In this document: positions 19,452 to 27,440 of the stretch, in pieces
How positions within the stretch are numbered: position 1 is the first letter of the stretch
Layout of the letters: each line of letters opens with the position of its first letter
From: Patescibacteria group bacterium
Lineage (GTDB): Bacteria > Patescibacteriota > Minisyncoccia > Minisyncoccales > JAHCRE01
NCBI GenBank assembly: GCA_020148025.1
Contig: JAHCRH010000007.1
Coordinates: 1 to 33,822, forward strand
Direction: 5' to 3'
Length of the DNA stretch: 33,822 nt
Program-made: the position numbers and the translations under genes
Notes under the pieces: model-generated
Seen by the model: only the letters and a program-made list of their open reading frames with translations
What the model was told of the DNA's origin: nothing
Database searches by the model: none

Positions 19452-19799
19452 GTGAGGCGTTTAATTCTCCAAATTATTGCTGGGATCTTGGGAATCTGGT
19501 TGGCGATTCGGTTTATACCTGAGGTGGAATTTGCCGATTCTTGGCAAATTTTAATTTTAACTGGCCTAGTTTTAGGTCTAATTAACTTTTTTATTAAACC
19601 AATTTTGAAAATAGTCACTCTCCCCTTGAGGATTTTGACTTTTGGTCTTTTTGGCTTAGTAATAAATATGGGAATGGTCTGGGCTGTTACTTTTGTCTTT
19701 CCACAACTTAAAATTTCAGGGATTTTGCCTCTTTTTCTAACTAGCATTATTATTTGGGGATTGAATCTTATCTTTCCTCTCTTTGTCCCTAAAAAATGA
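19452..19799 (+). CDS. Phage-holin-4-2 superfamily-type membrane protein (YvlD-like)
   Basis: Four TM segments; LVLGLINFFIKPILKIVTLPLRILTFGLFGLVINMGMVW; GTG start. Confidence 0.8.
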   Translation: MRRLILQIIAGILGIWLAIRFIPEVEFADSWQILILTGLVLGLINFFIKPILKIVTLPLRILTFGLFGLVINMGMVWAVTFVFPQLKISGILPLFLTSIIIWGLNLIFPLFVPKK

Positions 19800-19836
19800 C
19801 CTACGGTCGGGAGACCTCCAGTCGAATAAAATCTCA

Positions 19837-20052
19837 ATGAAAACATTTTTACCTTTCGCTCAAATTGTTGTTGCTATCTTTTTAATTTTGTTCATTCTTT
19901 TGCAACAAAGAGGAAGAGCTTTAAGTTCAATTTTTGGCGAAACCAGCGGTTTTTATGCTACCAGGCGGGGAATGGAGAAAAAAGTTTTTTGGGCAACAAT
20001 AATTTTTGGAATTCTTTTTATTCTTTTAGCTATTTTCAATTTGCTTTCTTAA
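19837..20052 (+). CDS. secG: Protein translocase subunit SecG
   Basis: MKTFLPFAQIVVAIFLILFILLQQRGRALSSIFGETSGFYATRRGMEKKVFWATIIFGILF; ATG 19837 preferred. Confidence 0.9.
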   Translation: MKTFLPFAQIVVAIFLILFILLQQRGRALSSIFGETSGFYATRRGMEKKVFWATIIFGILFILLAIFNLLS

Positions 20053-20060
20053 TTTTTACA

Positions 20061-22058
20061 ATGTCTCTTTTTGATTTGAGAATTAAAAAATGGCCTTCCA
20101 AAAACCAGTGGAGGCAATTTTTAAAGATTTTAAACAAAAAAGAGAAAACTTTATTTTTCATTTTTTTGTTTTTAGCTTTGGGTTCTTTTATTTTCCTGTC
20201 TGCCAATTTTTATTTTAAAAATACGGAAATTAAACCCGCCCTAGGAGGAATTTATATTGAAGGAGTAACAGGTTTTCCACGATTCATCAACCCTATCTAT
20301 GCTCCCCTTAATGATATTGATCGAGATCTAACAGAACTCTTGTTTTCTGGATTAATGAAATATAATGAAGGGGGAGGAATTGTTCCTGATCTGGCAGAGT
20401 GTAAAATTAAACAAGAAGGAAAGATTTATGAGTGTTATTTAAAAGAAAATATATTCTGGCATGACAAGGAAAGACTTACGGCTGATGATGTAATTTTTAC
20501 TATAAAGATAATTCAAGAACCTGAATATAAAAGCCCTCTTCGAATAAATTGGTTAGAAATTGAAGTTGAAAAAATCTCTGATTTAGGAATCCGTTTTAAA
20601 TTAAAGAGTCCGTATTCCCCTTTTCTAGAAAATCTAACCTTAAAGATCTTACCAAAGCATATTTGGGAAGATATCTCTCCCCAAAATTTTCCCCTGGCTA
20701 CTTATAATCTCGAACCTATTGGGTCGGGCCCTTATCAATTTAAAGAGCTGAAAAGAAATAGATTGGGTTCACCTGCTTCTTTAACCCTAATCGCTAATCT
20801 TAATTATTTCGAAAAAAGACCAAATATTTCTCAAATTTCCTTTAAATTTTTTGAGAAAGAAGAAGATTTAATTGAGGCTTTTCGAAAAAAAGAAATCCAG
20901 GGTCTTTCAATCCTTGACCCAAAATATTATAAACTTTTGCAAGAAAATGAGTTTTTAAATCTCCCTCTTTCTTTACCAAGATACTTTGCTCTATTTTTTA
21001 ATCCGGAAAAATCCAAGGTTTTGGCAGAAAAAGAAGTTAGAGAGGCTTTAAATTACGGAACTAACAAAAAGGAAATTTTAGAAAAAGTTCTGACTAACCA
21101 GGGGGAAGTTGTTGATTCTCCAATTTTGCCAGCCATTTATGGCTTTTCAGCTCCTATTAAAACTTATCAATTTAATTTAGAGAAAGCCAAGGAAATTTTA
21201 GATGAGGCTGGCTTTAAAGAAAATACAACGGGTCAAAGGGAGAAAATTATCAAAAAAGAGGTCGAATTTCAGTTCAAAAGTGATCTGAAGTCAGGTTCGC
21301 AAGGAAAAGAAGTTGAAGAACTCCAAAAATGCTTAGCCAAAGATCCCGAAATTTATCCTGAAGGCAAAGTTACGGGCTTCTTTGGAAATTTAACAAAAAA
21401 GGCAGTAATCAGATTTCAGGAAGAATATGCAAAAGAAATTTTAGAACCATGGGGATTTAAAAAGGGAACGGGCCTAGTGAGCAGAACCACCCGGACTAAA
21501 TTAAATGAAATATGTTTTGAGAAACCGGTCGAAATCTTACCCCTCTCATTTTCTTTAGTTACAGTGGACCAAGCGTTTTTAATCGAAATTGCTAACCTTT
21601 TAAAAGAACAATGGCAAGCTTTGGGAGTTGAAATTGAAATTAAAATTAAAGCTTCTGAGAATTCAACCCTGGAAAGAGAAATCATCAAGCCAAGAGATTA
21701 CCAAAGTTTTTTATTTGGCCAAGTTTTAGGTTCAATTCCTGACCCTTTCCCTTTCTGGCATTCCTCTCAAAAAAAAGATCCAGGATTAAATCTGGCTTTA
21801 TACGAAAATAAAATTGTTGATAAATTACTTGAGGAAGGAAGAAAAATTCAAGATTCTAAAGAAAGGTCTAAAATTTATGAAGAATTCCAGAATATTTTAA
21901 TTGCTGATGCTCCGGTAGTTTTTCTCTATAATCCAAATTATAATTATTTTGTTTCTAAAGAAGTTAAAGGAATTAACACAAAGATAATTATTGATCCTTC
22001 CAAAAGATTCTCCGGAATTACAAATTGGTATATCAAAACCCAAAGGGTCTGGAAATAG
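20061..22058 (+). CDS. Family 5 extracellular solute-binding protein with internal peptidoglycan-binding-like domain
   Basis: SBP_bac_5 pattern (RFINPIYAPLNDIDRDLTELLFSGLMKYN...ADDVIFTIKII) and internal GSQGKEVEELQKCLAKDPEIYPEGKVTGFFGNLTKKAVIRFQEEYA. ATG 20061 preferred. Confidence 0.88.
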   Translation: MSLFDLRIKKWPSKNQWRQFLKILNKKEKTLFFIFLFLALGSFIFLSANFYFKNTEIKPALGGIYIEGVTGFPRFINPIYAPLNDIDRDLTELLFSGLMKYNEGGGIVPDLAECKIKQEGKIYECYLKENIFWHDKERLTADDVIFTIKIIQEPEYKSPLRINWLEIEVEKISDLGIRFKLKSPYSPFLENLTLKILPKHIWEDISPQNFPLATYNLEPIGSGPYQFKELKRNRLGSPASLTLIANLNYFEKRPNISQISFKFFEKEEDLIEAFRKKEIQGLSILDPKYYKLLQENEFLNLPLSLPRYFALFFNPEKSKVLAEKEVREALNYGTNKKEILEKVLTNQGEVVDSPILPAIYGFSAPIKTYQFNLEKAKEILDEAGFKENTTGQREKIIKKEVEFQFKSDLKSGSQGKEVEELQKCLAKDPEIYPEGKVTGFFGNLTKKAVIRFQEEYAKEILEPWGFKKGTGLVSRTTRTKLNEICFEKPVEILPLSFSLVTVDQAFLIEIANLLKEQWQALGVEIEIKIKASENSTLEREIIKPRDYQSFLFGQVLGSIPDPFPFWHSSQKKDPGLNLALYENKIVDKLLEEGRKIQDSKERSKIYEEFQNILIADAPVVFLYNPNYNYFVSKEVKGINTKIIIDPSKRFSGITNWYIKTQRVWK

Positions 22059-22114
22059 CTTCATTTTGACATTTAAACATATTAACATTTAAACATTTTT
22101 ATCTAGATTGATAG

Positions 22115-22696
22115 ATGAAAAAACCTCAAATCCGCTTTTTAGACGAGATGAAAGATGTCTTATACGATAAAGGGTGGGCAAAAACAGCTCCTAATTTGGA
22201 ACTTTACTATATGTATCGGGGTATCAAAAAAAAGGGTGATTTAAGATATGATATTACTGTCATCCCTGCGAGAATGTTAGGAAAAGAATTTGTCAGAACT
22301 AAAGGCAATCGTAATTCAGAAGGTTATCAAGAACTCTATACTGTTTTAGAGGGAGAAGCAATTTTTTTAATGCAAAAAGCTCAAGGCGAAATTGTTGAAG
22401 ATGTCATAGCAACAAAAGCTAAACCAGGAGATTGGGTTATTGTGCCCCCGGATTATGCAGTAATCACTATCAACTCCTCTAAAAAGGTGCTAAAAACCGG
22501 AAACTGGGTTTCAGAAAAAACCAAAAACATTTATGAGAATATAGAAAAAATGAAAGGCACTTGCTATTTTTTCACCCAATCGGGATGGACCAAAAATAAA
22601 AATTATGCTAAAGTTCCTAAACTTCGTTTTGGAAAACCTTTAAAATCGATGCCAAAAAATTTAGATTTTTTGAAAGGCGGGCATGGCGGAATTTAG
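22115..22696 (+). CDS. Cupin-type (archaeal-like) glucose-6-phosphate isomerase
   Basis: YRGIKKKGDLRYDITVIPARMLGKEFVRTKGNRNSEGYQELYTVLEGEAIFLMQ...KPGDWVIVPPDYAVITINS. Confidence 0.85.
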   Translation: MKKPQIRFLDEMKDVLYDKGWAKTAPNLELYYMYRGIKKKGDLRYDITVIPARMLGKEFVRTKGNRNSEGYQELYTVLEGEAIFLMQKAQGEIVEDVIATKAKPGDWVIVPPDYAVITINSSKKVLKTGNWVSEKTKNIYENIEKMKGTCYFFTQSGWTKNKNYAKVPKLRFGKPLKSMPKNLDFLKGGHGGI

Positions 22697-22761
22697 AAGA
22701 CGCGTAGCATTCAGGATGCTATGGGCGAAAACCCGTGGGGGTGCAAGTCCTCCTGCCCGCA
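22677..22761 (+). tRNA. tRNA-Leu (CAG)
   Basis: GCGGGCA TG GCG gaatttagaaga CGC G TAGCA TTCAGGA TGCTA tGGGcgaaaaCCCg GGGGG TGCAAGT CCTCC TGCCCGC A. Confidence 0.9.
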
Positions 22762-22763
22762 CT

Positions 22764-24434
22764 ATGAAACCAAAAAACTTACGGATTATTCCCTTGGGGG
22801 GCTTAGGTGAAGTTGGCCGAAATATGATGCTTCTTGAGTATGAAAAGAAGATTTTAATTATTGACGTGGGATTTAGATTACCCGAAGAAGGTATGCCAGG
22901 GATAGATTATATCGTTCCCAATGTCAACTACCTTAAAGGCAGGGAAAAAGATATTTTAGGCATAGTCTTTACCCATGGTCACTATGACCATATTGGAGCC
23001 ATTCCTTATCTGATTGAGAAATTGAAAAATCCCAAAATGTTTGCCTCTCCCTTAACTCGGGGTATCATTCTAAAAAGACAGGGAGATTTTCCGAACCTGC
23101 CGAAATTAGAAATTAATAAAGTCAAAGGTGGCTCAAAAATTCAGTTAGGGCCCTTTAAAATTGAGTTTTTCAGAATTAATCACAACATCCCTGATAATCT
23201 GGGGCTTTTTATCGAGACGCCAATAGGCAACATTTTACATACCTCTGATTTTAAGTTTGACCCTACTCCAATAAATGATTTGCCAACCAATTTCCAAAAG
23301 CTTCGAAATTTTTCCAAAAGAAAAGTCTTACTTTTAATGTCAGATTCTACAGGAGCTGAAGAAATTGGTCATTCTCTCTCTGAAAAAGAAATTTTGCAAA
23401 ATTTAGAGGAAATTTTTAAAGACGTAAGAGGAAGAATTATTGCTGCCACTTTCTCTTCTTTAATAAATAGAATTCAGCAGATTATTAGTTTATCGGAAAA
23501 ATATGGAAGAAGGGTAATCATTGAAGGTTACTCAATGAGAACTAATGTCAAAATATCAAAGACTTTAGGCTATATCAAATTAAAAAAGGGAAGAATTATT
23601 AAAGCTAAAGAGATTGGAAATTATCCTGATTCAAGAATAACTATTTTGTGCACCGGTGCCCAAGGAGAGGGATCAGCCATCTTAATGAGAATTGCCAATA
23701 GAGAGCATCCCTTTATTCGTTTTAAAAGAGGGGATGCGGTTATTCTTTCTTCTTCGGTTGTCCCCGGAAATGAAAGAACGGTCCAAATTTTAAAAGATGA
23801 TATTTTGAGGCAGAAAGCAAAAGTTTTCCACTACAAAATGATGGATATTCACGCCGGAGGCCATGCCCAAAAAGAGGAACTAAAAGAAATGATAAAAATT
23901 ATGAAACCAGAATTCTTTTTGCCAATTCATGGACAATATTCAATGTTAGTTTCCCATGGGAATCTTGCTAAAAAATTAGGGGTGTTAGAAAAAAATGTAG
24001 TTGTGGCTGAGAATGGCCAGGTTATTAATTTGGGTCAGAAAAAAATTTTTATTGAAAAAAGAAAGGTTCCTTCAAGTTATGTTATGGTCGATGGTTTGGG
24101 TATCGGTGATGTCGGCGAGGTAGTCTTAAGAGATCGCCATATGCTGGCTCGAGATGGAATGTTTGTTATTGTTGCTGTAATCGATCGTAAGACTGGTAAA
24201 GTAAAAGGTTCCCCTGATATAATATCAAGAGGGTTTGTTTATCTCAGAGAATCAAAAGAATTACTGAAAGATACCAGAAAAAAAGTAATCAACATTGTTA
24301 ATAGGGCTGCGGGTTCAGGAAGAGCAGTTAATTGGACCTATGTCAAAGATGAGATAAGAAATAAGATCGGTCAATTCTTATATACAAAAACGCAAAGACG
24401 TCCAATAATTCTTCCAGTGCTTATTGAAGTATGA
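22764..24434 (+). CDS. rnj: Ribonuclease J
   Basis: MKPKNLRIIPLGGLGEVGRNMMLLEYEKKILIIDVGFRLPEEGMPGIDYIVPN; FTHGHYDHIGAIP. The upstream 27 aa of the ORF track are antiframe through tRNA-Leu. Confidence 0.95.
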   Translation: MKPKNLRIIPLGGLGEVGRNMMLLEYEKKILIIDVGFRLPEEGMPGIDYIVPNVNYLKGREKDILGIVFTHGHYDHIGAIPYLIEKLKNPKMFASPLTRGIILKRQGDFPNLPKLEINKVKGGSKIQLGPFKIEFFRINHNIPDNLGLFIETPIGNILHTSDFKFDPTPINDLPTNFQKLRNFSKRKVLLLMSDSTGAEEIGHSLSEKEILQNLEEIFKDVRGRIIAATFSSLINRIQQIISLSEKYGRRVIIEGYSMRTNVKISKTLGYIKLKKGRIIKAKEIGNYPDSRITILCTGAQGEGSAILMRIANREHPFIRFKRGDAVILSSSVVPGNERTVQILKDDILRQKAKVFHYKMMDIHAGGHAQKEELKEMIKIMKPEFFLPIHGQYSMLVSHGNLAKKLGVLEKNVVVAENGQVINLGQKKIFIEKRKVPSSYVMVDGLGIGDVGEVVLRDRHMLARDGMFVIVAVIDRKTGKVKGSPDIISRGFVYLRESKELLKDTRKKVINIVNRAAGSGRAVNWTYVKDEIRNKIGQFLYTKTQRRPIILPVLIEV

Positions 24435-25408
24435 GGATATTTAGTGGTATCAGGCCAACTGGCGAAATTCATATCGGAAATTATTTGGGAGCCATAAAAA
24501 ATTGGATTTCACTCCAAGAAAAGAATGAGTGTATTTTTTGTATTGTTGATTTGCATGCCTTGACTACTCCTTACAAACCGAAAGATTTGGAAAAAAATAT
24601 TACCGAAACAGCCATTGTCTATTTAGCAGCTGGGTTAGATCCTACAAAATGCATATTGTTTGTCCAATCCGATGTTAAAGAGCACGCCGAGTTAGCTTGG
24701 CTGTTAGGAACGATAACCTCCTTGGGAGAACTAAAAAGAATGACTCAATTCAAAGAAAAAATTAGAAAGCATCCCGAATACATTAACGCCAGTCTCTTGA
24801 ATTATCCTTTATTAATGGCGGCTGACATTTTACTTTACCAAACCGATTTAGTTCCGGTAGGAAAAGATCAACAGCAACACGTGGAATTAACTAGAGAAAT
24901 CGCTCGGCGCTTCAATAGAAAATTTGGCAAAGTTTTCAAAGAAGCCAAAGTCTTACTTCCAAAAATGGGAGCGAGAATCATGTCTTTACAGGATCCAAGA
25001 AAAAAAATGTCAAAAACTGATGATCCTAAGGAATATATCGAATTGTTTGCCAAACCCACCGAAATCAGAAAAAAAATAATGGCTGCTGTCACTGATCCAG
25101 GAAAAGAAATAAAATATAATCCTACAAAAAAACCGGGGATTTCCAATCTTTTAACAATTTTCAGTCTGTTTAGTGGTAAATCTATCAAAGAATTAGAAAA
25201 AGAATTTAAAGGCAAAGGGTATGAAAGATTTAAAAAATCACTCGTTAAGCTTTTGATAAACTCTCTGGAACCTTTCCGGAGGAAAAGAAAAGAACTTCTC
25301 TCAAGAGAAGTCTATATTAAAGAAATTTTGCAAAAAGGTGCAAGGAGGGCAAGGATAATTGCTCAGTCAACGATGCAAGAGGTCAGAAAAAAAATGGGCC
25401 TGATTTGA
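24431..25408 (+). CDS. trpS: Tryptophanyl-tRNA synthetase
   Basis: SGIRPTGEIHIGNYLGAIKNW; KMSKTDDP; 4-nt ATGA overlap with rnj. Confidence 0.97.
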   Translation: MRIFSGIRPTGEIHIGNYLGAIKNWISLQEKNECIFCIVDLHALTTPYKPKDLEKNITETAIVYLAAGLDPTKCILFVQSDVKEHAELAWLLGTITSLGELKRMTQFKEKIRKHPEYINASLLNYPLLMAADILLYQTDLVPVGKDQQQHVELTREIARRFNRKFGKVFKEAKVLLPKMGARIMSLQDPRKKMSKTDDPKEYIELFAKPTEIRKKIMAAVTDPGKEIKYNPTKKPGISNLLTIFSLFSGKSIKELEKEFKGKGYERFKKSLVKLLINSLEPFRRKRKELLSREVYIKEILQKGARRARIIAQSTMQEVRKKMGLI

Positions 25409-25418
25409 CTTCAGGTCC
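25386..25418 (-). terminator. Intrinsic terminator for the minus-strand phosphohexomutase, overlapping trpS 3' codons
   Basis: Minus: GGACCTGA agtcaaa TCAGGCCC ATTTTTTTT. Confidence 0.7.
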
Positions 25419-25439
25419 ATTTGGGCAAAATTAAGGAGC

Positions 25440-26861
25440 TTATTCTTCGAGGCCTAATTCTAAATAGGTCTTTTTTGTTACCAGAATTCCCGCTTCTTTA
25501 AAGACTCCTAAAGTCTTCCGTTCAATCTCTATTAAACGTTCTTTAGTATCTCCTTCAAAACGACATTTAATAAGAGGGGAAGTATTTGAGACTCGGGCTA
25601 AAGCCCAACCATGGGGAAAATTAATTCTTGCACCATCGATGTCAATGAAATCAAAATTTCTTTCTCTCAAATATTCTTGTAAATTCTCAATAATTTTAAA
25701 CTTTTCCTCGTCAGTTGAATCAATAAATACCTCTGGACTAATATGATAACGGGGTAAACTATCAATATAGCTAGCGAAATCTCTTGCTCCAGAAGCGACT
25801 TCAGCTAATTTCAAAGAAGAAAAAATGGCATCGTCGCCTAAATAATCAAGGGGGAATAGAAAGTGGTAAGTAACCTCTCCTCCGAAAACAGCTCTTTTCT
25901 CGATGATTTTATCAATCACTGCATTATGATGAGAGACGGAAAAATAAGTCTTTACTCCATTTTTTTTCATCTCATCTAAAAAAGCTTTAGACACTCTCAT
26001 ACAGTGAACAATTGGTCCTTTTTTCTTTTGAAGAACCTGTCGAGCTAACATTAAAAGACAAAAATCACCAGAGACTCTACGGCCTTGATTATCGATTGGA
26101 GCAACTCTATCACCATCAGCGTCAAAAGCAAAACCTAAATCAGCTTTTGTTTCTAGAACTTTTTTCTTTATATCCAAAAGATTTTTTTCATCATAAGGAT
26201 TAGGTAAATGATGAGGGAAATTGGCATCAAAATTTCCGTAAAGAGTTTCTACTTGGCAGCCAAGCCTTTTGAAAGTTTTTTCCGGTAAGAATCCGCAGGC
26301 CCCATTACCCGAGTCAATAATAATTTTTAATGGTTGGTTTAAATTAATACGAGCCGTGACAAAACTAATGTAATCTTCGGTAGGATCAAGAGTTGTTATT
26401 TTTCCTTTCTGCCCGAAAACTGTTCGTGGGATAATTTTCTCCCCTTTCAAAACTTGCTCTTTAATCTCTTCTAAATCTTCTCCAATTATATCTTCTGAAA
26501 TTCCTTTATTAGGTTTTCGAATGGTAAGAGTAAGACCATTGTATTCTTTGGGCCTATGGGAACCACTAATCATTATTCCACCATCAAACTGGTATCTGAA
26601 AATCGAGAAATAAAATAAAGGGTCGGGTGCAATCCCAATATCAACGACTTCTTTACCAGCTTTCACTAAAGCCTCGGTTATCGCCTTATGTAAAGGAGGG
26701 GAGCTCAAACGAGAGTCCCTAGCTACAACTATTTTTTGCGATTTCGAATATAAATTAGCGTAAGCTGTAGCAATTTTAGCTACCACTTTTTTATTTAGCT
26801 CATCAGGATAAACTCCCCGAATATCATAAGTTCTAAAAATATTTGGATTTATCTCTTTCAT
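25440..26861 (-). CDS. manB: Phosphomannomutase/phosphoglucomutase
   Basis: NPNIFRTYDIRGVYPDELN; GIMISGSHRPKEYNG; FAFDADGDRVAPID; GEVTYHF. Confidence 0.9.
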   Translation of the reverse strand: MKEINPNIFRTYDIRGVYPDELNKKVVAKIATAYANLYSKSQKIVVARDSRLSSPPLHKAITEALVKAGKEVVDIGIAPDPLFYFSIFRYQFDGGIMISGSHRPKEYNGLTLTIRKPNKGISEDIIGEDLEEIKEQVLKGEKIIPRTVFGQKGKITTLDPTEDYISFVTARINLNQPLKIIIDSGNGACGFLPEKTFKRLGCQVETLYGNFDANFPHHLPNPYDEKNLLDIKKKVLETKADLGFAFDADGDRVAPIDNQGRRVSGDFCLLMLARQVLQKKKGPIVHCMRVSKAFLDEMKKNGVKTYFSVSHHNAVIDKIIEKRAVFGGEVTYHFLFPLDYLGDDAIFSSLKLAEVASGARDFASYIDSLPRYHISPEVFIDSTDEEKFKIIENLQEYLRERNFDFIDIDGARINFPHGWALARVSNTSPLIKCRFEGDTKERLIEIERKTLGVFKEAGILVTKKTYLELGLEE

Positions 26862-26918
26862 CTTACAAATTTAAGAAGTTGATTATGAAGTTTCTTATAT
26901 ACTCATCTAAGTACAAAA

Positions 26919-26947
26919 TTGACAAGGACAATTTAGTTTGCTATGAT
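26919..26947 (+). promoter_or_regulatory. Near-consensus sigma-70 promoter
   Basis: TTGACA-N17-TATGAT. Confidence 0.8.
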
Positions 26948-27008
26948 ATAGATAATAGCACCTTGACAATTCGATGATAGGTGTAAAAAAATAAGAGAGG
27001 TGAAAAAG

Positions 27009-27332
27009 ATGAGATTTTGGAAATGGTGTAAAGATGGTCTGAAAGAATTGCCGCAAGAATTGTCGCAAGAATTGCGACACATCCTATTCCATTCCTTACA
27101 GAGTGCCTACCTAGAAGGATTTGTAGGGATAATGTCAGCGGCTGTAACTGTAATGTGTGCCCAGGCATGGATAACAAAGAGTAATCTGTACTCAGCTTTC
27201 TTGGCGTTCTTAACGCTTCCATTGTGGATCACGATGATAGCTCACGCCTATTATAGGTATGATAAAATGATGACAGAGAGAGGTTATCCGCGTTGGAAAC
27301 GACGTTCTTTGGACCTACCAGCACCAGGATAA
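27009..27332 (+). CDS. Orphan small membrane protein, unknown function
   Basis: Own promoter, SD-like AGAGAGGTG upstream of ATG 27009 (GTG 27000 alternative), two hydrophobic segments, strong terminator after it. Confidence 0.65.
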   Translation: MRFWKWCKDGLKELPQELSQELRHILFHSLQSAYLEGFVGIMSAAVTVMCAQAWITKSNLYSAFLAFLTLPLWITMIAHAYYRYDKMMTERGYPRWKRRSLDLPAPG

Positions 27333-27368
27333 GAATTGAAGCAGCAACATAGCTAAATTACCCAAAAT

Positions 27369-27407
27369 GGAGAGGGAGAAAAAATTTTCTCTAACTCTCC
27401 TTTTTTT
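27369..27407 (+). terminator. Strong intrinsic terminator
   Basis: GGAGAG g GAGAAAA aa TTTTCTC taa CTCTCC TTTTTTT. Confidence 0.9.
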
Positions 27408-27440
27408 GTTTTACTTTATCTGGTTTTTCAAAAATTCTAA

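Noticed and set aside
19452-19799. Prophage signal from the holin-like protein
   Set aside because: The family is a widespread bacterial membrane protein; no other phage genes nearby.
22683-22763. N-terminal 27 aa extension of RNase J in the ORF track
   Set aside because: Lies inside tRNA-Leu; the conserved protein starts at ATG 22764.
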